Source of the DNA: Sphaerisporangium siamense
Lineage (GTDB): Bacteria > Actinomycetota > Actinomycetes > Streptosporangiales > Streptosporangiaceae
Direction: 5' to 3'
Length of the DNA: 64,000 bases
NCBI RefSeq assembly: GCF_014205275.1
Contig: NZ_JACHND010000001.1
Span: forward strand, 5,952,001 to 6,016,000
The notes under the pieces are model-generated. The model did not search any database, was not told the DNA's origin, and saw nothing but the letters and a program-made list of their open reading frames with translations. Each line of letters starts with the position of its first letter. Positions within the stretch are counted from its first letter, which is position 1. Below, piece by piece: positions 27,328-35,864 of the stretch. Made by a program: the position numbers and the translations under genes.

Positions 27328-28980
27328 TCAGGCGAGGGCGCGGACGGCGTGGTGGGCGGCGTCGCGCATGGCGGCGTGGACGCGGGCGTTGTCCTCGCGG
27401 CCGGTGCGGGCCTCCACCAGGCGCAGGCCCTCGCCGCGGATGGCCTTGGGCAGGTCGCCGATCGTGGCCAGCGGCGTGTAGGGGGTGCCGGTGGCGGCGG
27501 CGACGGCCGACAGGTCCACGCCGTGGGGGGTGCCGAAGACGCGCTCGAAGGAGTCGGGCAGGGCGGCCTGCGGCAGCAGGGAGAAGATGCCGCCGCCGTC
27601 GTTGTTGACCACGACCAGGCACAGGTCCGGACGCGGCTCGCGCGGCCCGAGGATCAGCCCGTTCTGGTCGTGCAGCAAGGTCAGGTCGCCGAGCAGGGCG
27701 TAGGAGGGCCCGTTGTGCGCCAGGGCCGCGCCGACGGCGGTGGACACCAGCCCGTCGATGCCCGAGGCGCCGCGGTTGGCCATCAGCCGCAGGCCCCTGC
27801 GCGGGCGCATCGCCTGGTCCAGGTCTCTGATCGGCATGGAGGAGCCGGTGAACAGCAGCGCGTTGTTGGGCAGCAGCTCGGCCAGGTCCCTGGCCAGGCG
27901 CGGCTCGCTGAGCCCGCTGTCGTCGAGCACCGCGTCCACGGCCCGCCGGGCGGCGGCCTCGGCCGTGCGCCAGGAGCGCAGCCAGCCGTCGTCGCCCGAG
28001 GCGGCGGCGATCTCGACGGCGGCGGCGACCTGGGTGGCCGAGCGGGTCGGGTCGGGCCAGCGCGTCAGGTCGGGGCTGACGACGATGTGCTCCTGGGCGT
28101 GTTTGAGCCACGACATCAGGGGCCGCGACAGGCTCGGACGGCCCAGCGTGACCACGACGTCGGGGCTGTGGGCGTCGGCGAACTCCGGGACGCCCAGCAG
28201 GAAGTGGTAGGTCGAGATGGCGTGGTCGCCGTAGCGGGCGCCGCCGCTGGGCTCCGACAGCACCGGCCAGCCGGCCATTCCCGCGGCGGCGACGTGGCGG
28301 CGCACGTTGACGGCGCCGTCACCGACCACCAGCACCCCGCGCCGGGTCGGGGTGACGTGCAGCCCGGCCGAGGGGGGCGCCACCCGGGCCCGCACCCAGG
28401 GGCCGTCGCCGCCCTCCAGGGGCTCGCACCAGGAGGTGTCGCCGTCGGGGATCAGCGGCTCGCGGAAGGCCAGGTTGAGGTGGACGGGGCCGGGGTCGCC
28501 GGGGCCGAGGGCGCGCTGGTAGGCGCGGCAGGCCAGCGAGCGCCAGTAGGCGACCTGGCCGGGACGCTCCTCGGGCACGCCGACCTCGGCGAACCAGCGG
28601 ACCGACGGCCCGTACAACTTGAGCTGGTCGATGGTCTGGCTGGCGCCGGTGCCGCGCAGCTCGGGCGGGCGGTCGGCCGTCAGCAGCAGGAGCGGGACGC
28701 CGGACTCACTCGCCTCGATCACCGCGGGGTGGAAGTTGGCGGCGGCGCTGCCCGAGGTGCAGACGAGCGCGACCGGCCGCTCGGACCTGCGGGCCAGGCC
28801 GAGGGCGAGGAAGGAGGCCGACCGCTCGTCGATGCGCACGTGCAGCCGCAGCCGCGGGTCGCCGTGGGCGGCGACGGCGAGCGGCGCCGACCGGGATCCG
28901 GGGGCCAGCACGAGGTCGGTGAGCCCGCAGCGCACCAGCTCGTCGAGCAGCACGCCGCTCAGCGCCGTGGCCGGGTTCAC
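27328..28980 (-). CDS. menD: SEPHCHC synthase MenD
   Basis: A 550-aa thiamine-diphosphate enzyme that joins isochorismate and 2-oxoglutarate in menaquinone synthesis. The N-terminal pyrimidine-binding domain has LVLAPGSRSAPLA and the TPP-interacting Glu in HVRIDERSASFLALG. CTSGSAAANFHPAV and LLLTADRPPELR follow, and the C-terminal pyrophosphate domain has LGDLTLLHD and VVNNDGGGIFSLLPQ. Length and motif order are typical of MenD. The GTG start at 28980 follows GGGAGG. It is divergent from menE, with an unusual repetitive tract in between. Confidence 0.93.
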   Translation of the reverse strand: MNPATALSGVLLDELVRCGLTDLVLAPGSRSAPLAVAAHGDPRLRLHVRIDERSASFLALGLARRSERPVALVCTSGSAAANFHPAVIEASESGVPLLLLTADRPPELRGTGASQTIDQLKLYGPSVRWFAEVGVPEERPGQVAYWRSLACRAYQRALGPGDPGPVHLNLAFREPLIPDGDTSWCEPLEGGDGPWVRARVAPPSAGLHVTPTRRGVLVVGDGAVNVRRHVAAAGMAGWPVLSEPSGGARYGDHAISTYHFLLGVPEFADAHSPDVVVTLGRPSLSRPLMSWLKHAQEHIVVSPDLTRWPDPTRSATQVAAAVEIAAASGDDGWLRSWRTAEAAARRAVDAVLDDSGLSEPRLARDLAELLPNNALLFTGSSMPIRDLDQAMRPRRGLRLMANRGASGIDGLVSTAVGAALAHNGPSYALLGDLTLLHDQNGLILGPREPRPDLCLVVVNNDGGGIFSLLPQAALPDSFERVFGTPHGVDLSAVAAATGTPYTPLATIGDLPKAIRGEGLRLVEARTGREDNARVHAAMRDAAHHAVRALA

Positions 28981-29089
28981 CGGGCCTCCCCTACGCGGGC
29001 ACGGCGACGCCTGACGGGCTGCGGGACGGGGTGGCGTGCCCTCATGGACGCGCGGAGGGACGACCGCAGGAGCGGGAACGGCACGGGGT

Positions 29090-29470
29090 CACGGCGCCGC
29101 GGACCCGATGGACACCGACCCGGCCGACACGGACGGACTCGATGGCGACCTGACCGACGCGAACCGAACAGCCGTAGACAGGCTCGACGCGGACGTGACC
29201 CACGCGGACGGGCTTCACGCGGACGATTTCGACGCGGACTTGGGCGACGCGGACCTGACCCACGCGAAGGGGCTCCACCGGAACGGCTTCGACACGGACC
29301 TGACCTACGCGGACGGGGTCCGTGCGGCCGGCTTCGACACGAACCCGGCCCACGCGGACAGGGTCCACCAGGACGACTTCGACGGGAGCGTGACCGATGC
29401 GGACTGGATTGGCGGGAACGGGATGGTGGTGCTCGACGGGCCGGTCGCAGTCGACGGTGCACACGGTCAG
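29090..29470. repeat. Degenerate 15-bp (five-codon) tandem repeat tract between menD and menE
   Basis: This tract has a 15-base period built on GAC/GCGGAC words and is open in several frames on both strands. Read on the plus strand from about 29110 it gives pentads such as ADLTH, ADGLH, ADDFD, ADLGD, ADGVR and ADRVH, which loosely resemble the A(D/N)LXX pentapeptide-repeat consensus. On the minus strand it gives PVRVG/QVRVE pentads. No convincing start site or family core is present, so it may be non-coding repeat DNA or a decayed pentapeptide-repeat gene. It is less G+C-rich than its neighbours. Confidence 0.55.
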
Positions 29471-29537
29471 TCTCGCTCCTCACTCGGCCCGGCGCGGCCA
29501 CGAGGCGCCCCGCGCGAGGGACGCCTCCCATCGGGAC

Positions 29538-29550
29538 TAACCTTACGACC
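29538..29550 (+). promoter_or_regulatory. Leaderless -10 element for menE
   Basis: TAACCT (29538-29543) followed by 7 nt puts the start site at the GTG codon at 29551. No good -35 hexamer is visible, which is common in actinobacterial leaderless promoters. Confidence 0.5.
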
Positions 29551-30741
29551 GTGGGTGAGCGTCCGGTGCACGCGGTACTCGGCACTCCCGGCCCGCTGGT
29601 TGTGGAGAAGATCCGCGAGGCGCTCCTCGGCGGCGGCCCGGCCGTGCTGCCGCTCGATCCTTCCCTGCCGGGCCCCGCGCTGCGGGCGACGCTGGCGGCC
29701 CTGCGCCCCACACACCTGGTCACGGACGAGGGCGTCGAGGCCCTGCCCGGCGGGGTCCCCGCGGACGGCGCGGTCGCGGCGATCATCGCCACCAGCGGGT
29801 CCACGGGCACGCCCAAGGGGGTGGAGCTGCCCGCCGCCGCGCTGGTCGCCTCGGCGTCCGCCTCGCTGGAGCGGATCGGCGCCCGCCCGGGCGAGCGCTG
29901 GCTGTGCTGCCTGCCCCCTTCGCACGTCTCCGGCCTGCAGGTGCTGGTCCGGGCCCTGCTCGGCGGCACCGAACCGGTGGTCCACGAACGGTTCTCCCCC
30001 GGCGCGGTGGCCGCCGCGGGCGCCGACCACGTCTCCCTGGTCCCCACCCAGCTCCGGCGCGTGATCGACGCCGGGGTGCCGCTGACGGGCCTGCGCACGG
30101 TCCTGCTCGGCGGCGCCGCGCCCCCGCCCGGCCTTCTGGAGGCCGCCCGGGGCGCGGGCGTGCGCGTGGTGACCACGTACGGCATGAGCGAGACGTGCGG
30201 GGGGTGCGTCTACGACGGCGTCCCGCTGGAGGGCGTGCGGGTGGCGGCCGGCGCGGACGGGCGGATCCGCCTCGGCGGGCCGGTGCTGTTCGCCGGGTAC
30301 CGGCTGCGGCCCGACCTGACGGCGGCGGCCATGGACGGCGGCTGGTACGTGACCTCGGACCTGGGGACGGTCGAGGGGGGCCGGCTGCGGGTGCTGGGCC
30401 GCGCGGACGACGTGATCAACACCGGTGGGCGCAAGGTCGTCGCCGGGACGGTGGCCGGGGTGCTGGGCGCGCACCCGGGCGTGCGGGAGGCCGTCGTGCT
30501 CGGCCGGCCGCACCCGGAGTGGGGGCAGGAGGTCGTGGCGGTCGTCGTCCCGGCCGACCCCGCCGCTCCCCCGGCGCTGGCGGAGCTGCGCGCGCACGTC
30601 AAGACGCGCCTGCCCGGGTACGCGGCGCCGCGCGCGGTGCGGCTGGTGGACCGGCTGCCGCTGCTCCCGAACGGCAAGCATGACCTTGTCGCGATAAGAG
30701 AAGAGATTTCTAGGTTTGTTGGCACAAGAGATCTTTCTTGA
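29551..30741 (+). CDS. menE: o-Succinylbenzoate-CoA ligase MenE
   Basis: A 396-aa adenylate-forming enzyme that activates o-succinylbenzoate with ATP and CoA in menaquinone synthesis. ANL motifs are IIATSGSTGTPKGVEL (P-loop), YGMSETCGGCVYDG (A5), VTSDLGTVEGGRLRVLGRADDVINTGG (A7/A8) and the C-terminal catalytic Lys in LLPNGKHD. It is shorter than typical acyl-CoA synthetases, as is usual for actinobacterial MenE. The GTG at 29551 is chosen from the leaderless promoter and the start of family homology; a second GTG is at 29566. It is divergent from menD, whose product precedes it in the pathway by two steps. Confidence 0.9.
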   Translation: MGERPVHAVLGTPGPLVVEKIREALLGGGPAVLPLDPSLPGPALRATLAALRPTHLVTDEGVEALPGGVPADGAVAAIIATSGSTGTPKGVELPAAALVASASASLERIGARPGERWLCCLPPSHVSGLQVLVRALLGGTEPVVHERFSPGAVAAAGADHVSLVPTQLRRVIDAGVPLTGLRTVLLGGAAPPPGLLEAARGAGVRVVTTYGMSETCGGCVYDGVPLEGVRVAAGADGRIRLGGPVLFAGYRLRPDLTAAAMDGGWYVTSDLGTVEGGRLRVLGRADDVINTGGRKVVAGTVAGVLGAHPGVREAVVLGRPHPEWGQEVVAVVVPADPAAPPALAELRAHVKTRLPGYAAPRAVRLVDRLPLLPNGKHDLVAIREEISRFVGTRDLS

Positions 30742-30820
30742 CCACAATGTCCCGGCAAGGGAACCGGAAGCAGTGTCCAGCGCGTCTTAAAGGACAGCTG
30801 GACCCAGGAAGGACGCCTTG

Positions 30821-31183
30821 ATGAAGCCAACCCGCAAGATGTGGATCTCCGCCGCGGTGACCGGTGTGGTCCTCGCCGGGGGCATCTCCGTCGCGGCCGC
30901 CGCCGCGTCCGGCCGGGTGGAACAGGCCGACAAGGCCGGGTCGAAGACCTCCGAGACCTACGGCCCGGGCGAGGCTCCGGGACAGATCCCCGGCCCCGAG
31001 ATCCCCCCGAACGCCGAGCCGACCCGCTCGCCGGAGACGTTCGTGGTCACCGACCCCGACGTCAACGGCGACCCCCGCAAGGTGGCGGAGTTCTGGACCG
31101 AGAAGCGCCTGGAGGACGCCGAGCCGCTGCCGATCCCGGTCCTCACGCCGGAGAAGACGCCCACCAAGAAGCCGGGCGGCTGA
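30821..31183 (+). CDS. Secreted hypothetical protein resembling a serine-protease propeptide
   Basis: A 120-aa protein with a signal peptide (about residues 1-28: Lys/Arg then ISAAVTGVVLAGGISVAAAA) and a mature part rich in Pro, Glu and Lys. The segment KVAEFWTEKRLEDAEPLPIP resembles the W-T-x-x-R-M-x-x-A-x-P-L peptide that precedes the catalytic domain of many actinomycete secreted trypsin-like proteases, but no protease domain follows; the chain ends in EKTPTKKPGG. It may be a stand-alone secreted peptide or a truncated gene. The ATG at 30821 follows AGGAAGGA. A terminator lies just downstream, so the gene is self-contained. Confidence 0.65.
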   Translation: MKPTRKMWISAAVTGVVLAGGISVAAAAASGRVEQADKAGSKTSETYGPGEAPGQIPGPEIPPNAEPTRSPETFVVTDPDVNGDPRKVAEFWTEKRLEDAEPLPIPVLTPEKTPTKKPGG

Positions 31184-31204
31184 CGGCGGGGCCGCGAGCC
31201 GGGG

Positions 31205-31238
31205 AAGGCGGGCGCCGGGACGGCGGCCCGCCTTCTTT
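31205..31238 (+). terminator. Intrinsic terminator after the secreted hypothetical gene
   Basis: The 9-bp stem AAGGCGGGC / GCCCGCCTT (31205-31213 with 31226-31234) has an inner GCC/GGC extension and is followed by CTTT. It lies 22 bp after the stop codon at 31183. Confidence 0.75.
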
Positions 31239-31408
31239 CATGCCGGGAGCCCGCCGCGCGCGACGGCCGTGACCGGCCCCGGAGGTAGGGCCCCCACGCC
31301 CCCCGCACGGCGGGCGGTGTCGAAGGCCCGATCCGGGGCAGAGGGCATTCCACCAGGGACGACGAAGCCGAGGAACAGGAGTTGATCAACCACGGTCTTG
31401 TGGGCGGC

Positions 31409-31434
31409 GGGAACAAACCACGGCTTCCGGCGTT
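31409..31434 (+). promoter_or_regulatory. ECF/SigR-like promoter upstream of the sigma factor gene
   Basis: GGGAAC (31409-31414) and CGTT (31431-31434) are separated by 16 bp, matching the GGAAT/C - GTT pattern used by SigR/SigH and related ECF sigma factors. Such promoters drive group-2 sigma genes in other actinobacteria. The rest of 31239-31517 holds nothing else recognisable. Confidence 0.45.
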
Positions 31435-31517
31435 ATTGATACTGGTGCGCCGAACGCGAAACGCCGCGCCATCCCATCGACTGAAACCGACGACTCCGTG
31501 ACGGAGGAGGTGTGCTC

Positions 31518-32942
31518 ATGCCCAGAACCACCGCGGCGGCCCCGGCCGAGAGCGAGGCGCCCGCGACGACCCTCGCCCGGATCATCGACCAAGGCCGGAC
31601 GCAGGGTCACCTTTCCCTCGCGGAGCTCCGCGAGGCGTTCTCGTCGGCGGGGATCGGCCCGGCCAAGGGCCGTTCCATCCTGCGCGAGCTCACCGAGGCC
31701 GGCGTGAGCCTGGCGACCGAGAACGAAGCCGCCCCGCAGGTGGGCGCCCCGGCCGGGAAGACCCGTAAGAGCACCACAGTGAAGACCACCGTGAAGAGCG
31801 CAATGACCAGCACCACCACCTCCAAGCCCGCGCACACCGGCGTCCGGGCGGCCGGCGCGGAGACCGCCGAGGCCCGCCCCCGGCGCGGCCGGGCCGCCCA
31901 CAAGACCGCCGCCCCTCCCGCCCCCGCGCGGCCCGCCCCCAAGGACGAGCCCGTCTCCGGCCCTGAGGACTCCTGGGAGGAGCCCGACGAGGCCGAACTG
32001 CAGAACGAGACCCTCGACCTGGACGACCAGTCCTCGGTCATGGGGGACTCGGTGCACACCTACCTCAAGTCCATCGGCCGCCGCACGCTGCTGACCGCGG
32101 CCGAGGAGGTCGAGCTGGCCAAGCGCATCGAGGCGGGCCTGTACGCCGAGCACAAGCTGGAGACCGGCTCTCCCGGCGAGCAGGAGCGCACCGAGCTGGG
32201 GTGGGTCGTCGAGGACGGCCGCCGCGCCAAGGACCACATGCTGGAGGCCAACCTCCGCCTGGTGGTGTCGGTCGCCAAGAAGTACACCGACCGCGGCATG
32301 GCCCTGCTGGACGTCGTGCAGGAGGGCAACCTCGGGCTGATCCGCGCGGTCGAGAAGTTCGACTACTCCAAGGGCTACAAGTTCTCCACCTACGCCATGT
32401 GGTGGATCCGCCAGGCGATCCAGCGCGGTTTCGCCGACTCGGCGCGCACGATCCGCCTGCCGGTGCACGTACTGGAGCTGCTGTCCAAGCTGTCGCGCGT
32501 CGAGCGCGACATGCACCAGCGGCTGGGCCGCGAGCCCACTCCCGAGGAGCTGGCGGTCGAGCTGGACAAGACCCCCGACCAGATCGAGGAGCTCCTGCGC
32601 ACCAGCCGCCAGCCGATCAGCCTCAACGCGACGATCGGCGAGGACGGCGAGACCACGATCGGCGACCTGATCGAGGACGTCGACGCGCCCGAGGCCTCCG
32701 AGGTCGTGGACCGTCAGCTTCTCGGCGCCGAGCTGCGCGGCGTGCTGGACAACCTGACCCCGCGCGAGGCCAAGATCATGGCGCTGCGCTTCGGGCTGAT
32801 CGACGGCAAGCCGCACACGCTGGACGAGATCGGCAAGCACCTGGGCCTGACCCGGGAGCGGATCCGCCAGCTGGAGAAGGAGTCCCTCTCCAAGCTCCGC
32901 CACCCGAGCAACACCCGACCCCTGCTCGACTGGGCGAGCTGA
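31518..32942 (+). CDS. RpoD/HrdB-family RNA polymerase sigma factor (probably group 2)
   Basis: A 474-aa sigma-70 protein. A short region 1.1 ([19 protein letters not shown]) is followed by a Thr/Lys/Ala-rich linker, region 1.2 ([19 protein letters not shown]), region 2 ([38 protein letters not shown]), region 3 ([22 protein letters not shown]) and region 4 ([27 protein letters not shown]). All core and promoter contacts look intact, so it reads standard -35/-10 promoters. GGAGGAGG is 7 nt before the ATG at 31518; the GTG at 31512 is too close. The stress-type promoter upstream and the ending PLLDWAS suggest an alternative rather than the principal sigma factor, but this is not certain. Confidence 0.88.
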   Translation: MPRTTAAAPAESEAPATTLARIIDQGRTQGHLSLAELREAFSSAGIGPAKGRSILRELTEAGVSLATENEAAPQVGAPAGKTRKSTTVKTTVKSAMTSTTTSKPAHTGVRAAGAETAEARPRRGRAAHKTAAPPAPARPAPKDEPVSGPEDSWEEPDEAELQNETLDLDDQSSVMGDSVHTYLKSIGRRTLLTAAEEVELAKRIEAGLYAEHKLETGSPGEQERTELGWVVEDGRRAKDHMLEANLRLVVSVAKKYTDRGMALLDVVQEGNLGLIRAVEKFDYSKGYKFSTYAMWWIRQAIQRGFADSARTIRLPVHVLELLSKLSRVERDMHQRLGREPTPEELAVELDKTPDQIEELLRTSRQPISLNATIGEDGETTIGDLIEDVDAPEASEVVDRQLLGAELRGVLDNLTPREAKIMALRFGLIDGKPHTLDEIGKHLGLTRERIRQLEKESLSKLRHPSNTRPLLDWAS

Positions 32943-32961
32943 CCCCCGCCTACCGTTCATC

Positions 32962-32992
32962 CCGGCCGGCTCGGTCCACCCGAGCCGGCCGG
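32962..32992. terminator. Bidirectional terminator hairpin between convergent genes
   Basis: A perfect 13-bp stem CCGGCCGGCTCGG / CCGAGCCGGCCGG with a 5-nt loop lies 19 bp after the sigma factor stop and just before the end of the convergent gene at 33014. ACCGTTTC follows on the plus side. Confidence 0.75.
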
Positions 32993-33013
32993 ACCGTTTC
33001 CGGGGCCGTTCCT

Positions 33014-33430
33014 CTAGTGCGTGGGGGCGGTGCCGGCGCCGGAGGGGTAGGCGCGCGGGGCGCGGACGATGCCGGTGAGGCGGTTCTCCTCGCGCAGGGT
33101 GCGCAGGCGGTCGACCTCGGCGGTCCACTTGGCGCCCTCGGGGGTGGCGACCCCCTTGCGGCGGCGGATGCGGTCGTCGTAGGCGCGCACGCCGAGAGTC
33201 GCCCGGCGGGCCGCCTCAGCGGTGCGCAGCGCGTCGGTCAGCGCGCGGTCGAAGGCCAGGCCCGCGGCGCGCAGCTCGGCGGTGCCCGCGCCCTCGGCCT
33301 GCGCCCGGCGCAGCTCGCGCTCGGCCTCGCGCGCCTTGTGGAGCACCTGGGCGAAGCCCTTCCCGACCTCCTGGTCGGCGTGGTGCCTGACCTCCGCCTC
33401 CCGGCTCACCCTCGGACGGAAAAACGCCAT
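33014..33430 (-). CDS. Hypothetical helical protein (138 aa)
   Basis: A 138-aa soluble protein dominated by a charged helix (HKAREAERELRRAQAEGAG), predicted coiled coil, with an Arg-rich middle (YDDRIRRRKG) and a flexible C-terminus. It has no signal peptide, membrane segment or recognised domain. The codon pattern and a clear ATG support a real gene. It converges on the sigma factor gene and is divergent from the TetR gene. Confidence 0.6.
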   Translation of the reverse strand: MAFFRPRVSREAEVRHHADQEVGKGFAQVLHKAREAERELRRAQAEGAGTAELRAAGLAFDRALTDALRTAEAARRATLGVRAYDDRIRRRKGVATPEGAKWTAEVDRLRTLREENRLTGIVRAPRAYPSGAGTAPTH

Positions 33431-33536
33431 CGCGCTGCCCTTTCTCGGCCTTTTCGCCGGTGATCCGGCGCTTGTCGCACGCCCTAGCGTACGCCGCTCC
33501 GGGAGCGGCCGGGTTCGCGGACCGGCGCGGCGGCCT

Positions 33537-33557
33537 TTACAAAGTAAGTCATATTGT
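33537..33557 (+). promoter_or_regulatory. Candidate TetR operator and -10 element
   Basis: TTAC-AAA-GTAA (33537-33547) is a short perfect dyad typical of TetR operators. A -10-like TATTGT (33552-33557) lies 14 nt before the ATG at 33571. The dyad just upstream of the -10 suggests autorepression. Confidence 0.45.
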
Positions 33558-33570
33558 GGATCATGGCGGC

Positions 33571-34203
33571 ATGCCGGCGAAACGACCTCCCGTTCCCCTG
33601 TCCCGCGAGCGCATCATCGAGGCGGCGCTCCACATCGCCGACGGCCAGGGCCTGCGGCGGCTGACCATGCGGCGTCTCGGCGACGCGCTGCAGGTGGAGG
33701 CGATGGCCATCTACCACCACCTGCCGCGCGGCAAGGAGGCGCTGATGGACGCGCTGGCCGAGCACGTCACCACCGTCGCGGTCGAGCCGTCCGGCGCGGC
33801 GAGCTGGCAGGAGGTGGCCCGCGCGTGGGCCCGCGCCGCCAGGACGGCCCTGCTCGACCACCCCGGCGTGCTGGCCCTGGCACTGACCAAGCCTCCCCGG
33901 GGCACCGCGCTGACGGCGATCCGCGAGCAGACCCAGCAGCTCGCCGAGGCGGGCCTGGACGACGCGCCGCGCGCCGTGCGCACCCTGCGGGCCTTCGTGA
34001 TGGGCAGCGTGGCGGTGGAGATCCAGCGCTCCGGCTGGGCCGCGGGCCCCGCGGACGACGACGAGGACGCCCTCCCCCACCCCGGCCCGGGTTCCGGGAC
34101 GGCGGCCCTCGCGGGGCGGGAGGGCGCCGAACCGGCCGAGGAGGCCGTGGACGCCTTCGAGCGGGGCCTGGAGGCCGTGCTCAGGGGGCTCGCCCCGGCG
34201 TAA
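33571..34203 (+). CDS. TetR-family regulator with TetR_C-type ligand domain
   Basis: A 210-aa regulator. The N-terminal helix-turn-helix (LSRERIIEAALHIADGQGLRRLTMRRLGDALQVEAMAIYHHL, residues about 10-52) is of the TetR(class B)-like type, followed by the KEALMDALAEH hinge and an all-helical ligand domain. An Asp/Gly/Pro-rich loop at about 165-185 interrupts the C-terminal helices. The ATG at 33571 is chosen; GTG at 33556 is possible. No partner transporter is adjacent, so the target is unclear. Confidence 0.85.
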   Translation: MPAKRPPVPLSRERIIEAALHIADGQGLRRLTMRRLGDALQVEAMAIYHHLPRGKEALMDALAEHVTTVAVEPSGAASWQEVARAWARAARTALLDHPGVLALALTKPPRGTALTAIREQTQQLAEAGLDDAPRAVRTLRAFVMGSVAVEIQRSGWAAGPADDDEDALPHPGPGSGTAALAGREGAEPAEEAVDAFERGLEAVLRGLAPA

Positions 34204-34375
34204 CCATACGTTTATCCGTTCGGCGGCGAGTCGTATTGAGACCGTTATCTTGGCTGGGGCACGCTTGTGCCGCAGGTCACACCGCATGAGACCAGCCCTG
34301 CCGGCCCCCTTGACCCCCCTAATCGAAGGATCTAAACCGTCCTAATGGGCTATGTCGCCCGCGTGTGACCCGCAG

Positions 34376-34396
34376 CACACTTACTCTGTAAGTGTG
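34376..34396. promoter_or_regulatory. 21-bp perfect dyad upstream of the DUF5999 gene
   Basis: CACACTTAC-TCT-GTAAGTGTG is a perfect 9-bp inverted repeat with a 3-nt centre, far above chance. It sits in the 326-bp gap between the TetR gene and the DUF5999 gene, about 135 bp before the latter's ATG. It is probably a regulator-binding site. No other gene or element is evident in 34204-34529. Confidence 0.6.
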
Positions 34397-34529
34397 TGCC
34401 AGCACACACATCGACAGCAAAGCGTTCGGCCCCGTCCGACGGGGGCGGGGGAATCGGAGCGGGCGAAGGCGCCCACGCCGAGAACCCCGGCCGGACACCA
34501 GACCGAGAGAGAGATCCGGAGGCACGCCG

Positions 34530-34730
34530 ATGTGCCCGCATGAGCCGTCCTGTCCGAGCACCACCGCGCCGGACCGCGAAGCCGCCCGCACGATCGCGGC
34601 ACACCCTGAGCAGGGGTGGAGCCTGTTGTGCAACGGCATCGTGCTTTTCGAGGACACCGGGGAGCTCCTGCCCGACGGCGCGATCATCGCCCCGCACCGC
34701 CCCACCGACCTCGCGATCAGCGCGGCCTGA
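34530..34730 (+). CDS. DUF5999 family small protein
   Basis: A 66-aa soluble protein that matches the actinomycete DUF5999 pattern throughout: MCPHEPSCPS, DREAARTIAAHPEQGWSLLCNG and VLFEDTGELLPDGAIIAPHRP. The Cys/His cluster at the N-terminus (C2, H4, C8) and a further Cys might bind a metal. CGGAGG precedes the ATG at 34530. Its role is unknown; small size, conservation and the regulatory dyad suggest a regulated cellular function rather than an artefact. Confidence 0.85.
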   Translation: MCPHEPSCPSTTAPDREAARTIAAHPEQGWSLLCNGIVLFEDTGELLPDGAIIAPHRPTDLAISAA

Positions 34731-34735
34731 CACCC

Positions 34736-35329
34736 TCACGCGTAACGGGGGCCGAGCCACTCCGCGACCACCTCGCCCACCCGGGCGGGGTTTTTCTTGA
34801 ACTCGTGCGCCTCACCCGGCAGCACGACCAGCTTGGCGGCGTCCGCGGCGTCGGGCACGCCGAAGGGATCGCGGTCGCCGTTCACCACGAGCACCTCCAC
34901 GCCCGCCTCGCGCAGTTCACCGGCCCGTGAGCGGTCGGGCCTGCCCGGCGGGCGCAGCGGGAAGGCCAGCGCCACCACGGCCTCCGCCCCGGCGGCGCGC
35001 GCGGTCCTGCAGGCCACCCGTGCCCCGTTGCTCCGCCCTCCCTGCACGAGGGCCAGCCCGGGATACCGGCGCCGCAGCTCGGCCACCAGAGCCGTCCACG
35101 CCTCGTCCTGGCGGACGGCCGACCCTGGGGCCCGGGCCCCGGCCACCCGGAACGGCTGCAGCACCCGCGCCACCGTTCCGCCGACGCCGGTGACGGCGTC
35201 GCGCACCGCCAGCAGGTCGGGCGACTCCACGCCCCCGGCGGACCCGTGGGTGAGCACGAACAGGAACCGCGAACCGGGGGCCTCGTCGACCTCCACGATC
35301 GCCGGGCCGCTCGGCGTCACGATGCGCAT
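34736..35329 (-). CDS. Alpha/beta hydrolase (KANL3/Tex30-like)
   Basis: A 197-aa small alpha/beta hydrolase. The oxyanion strand is FVLTHGSAGG, the nucleophile Ser lies in QGGRSNGARVA (the G-R-S-N/M-G elbow of the KANL3/Tex30 branch), the Asp in VNGDRDPFG and the His in GEAHEFKKN. The ATG at 35329 begins the family homology; the open frame extends further only as a shadow. It converges on the DUF5999 gene with 5 bp between stops. Confidence 0.85.
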   Translation of the reverse strand: MRIVTPSGPAIVEVDEAPGSRFLFVLTHGSAGGVESPDLLAVRDAVTGVGGTVARVLQPFRVAGARAPGSAVRQDEAWTALVAELRRRYPGLALVQGGRSNGARVACRTARAAGAEAVVALAFPLRPPGRPDRSRAGELREAGVEVLVVNGDRDPFGVPDAADAAKLVVLPGEAHEFKKNPARVGEVVAEWLGPRYA

Positions 35330-35410
35330 GGCCCACACCGTACCTGCGGAGGACGCCGCTACTTCTCGCGGGGGATGTCCTCGGCCGGAGGTGCGTGACA
35401 GATTAGGGCG

Positions 35411-35797
35411 GTGCCGGATAATCCACGCGATGAGCTGCGGGCGACCGTCGAGGCCAGGCGCGATCTCGGGCCCGACTACGAGAACGCGCTGATCGAGTCG
35501 TTCCTCGACAAACTGGACACCACGCTCGATACCCGGGTGCGCGCGGCGGTGGCCGCCCAGAACGGGCATCCCGACGGCTACGCCCCGCCCTACGGCGGCC
35601 CGCAGCCCGCGCCGGGCAATCCCCCCTCGCAGCGGGTCGACCCCTCGCTGCCGATCGCGCTCGGATCGCTGGGCATCGGCGTCCCGCTCACGGCGATCGC
35701 CGCGGCCGGCGCCGGGCCCGGGGGGCTGTTCCTGGCCTGGACGGGCATCGTTCTCGTCAACATCGCCGCCGCCCTGGGCCGCCGCAAGGGCCGCTGA
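35411..35797 (+). CDS. Conserved membrane protein of unknown function
   Basis: A 128-aa protein. The N-terminal part (DELRATVEARRDLGPDYENALIESFLDKLD) is helical and recurs in actinomycete hypothetical membrane proteins. A Pro/Gly-rich linker follows, then two membrane segments (about residues 80-100 and 105-122) with a short basic tail. The topology suggests a cytoplasmic N-terminal domain anchored by a C-terminal hairpin. The GTG at 35411 is the first in-frame start. Confidence 0.65.
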   Translation: MPDNPRDELRATVEARRDLGPDYENALIESFLDKLDTTLDTRVRAAVAAQNGHPDGYAPPYGGPQPAPGNPPSQRVDPSLPIALGSLGIGVPLTAIAAAGAGPGGLFLAWTGIVLVNIAAALGRRKGR

Positions 35798-35864
35798 CCC
35801 GGCGCGAGGGGCCCCCGGGCTGAACTCTGGTCCGGGAAGGGCCTCTGCGGGCGCCTGGGGCCGC

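Noticed and set aside
29551..30741. menD, menE and the methyltransferase as one men operon
   Set aside because: menD is on the opposite strand, divergent from menE, and the methyltransferase converges on menD and lacks MenG signatures.
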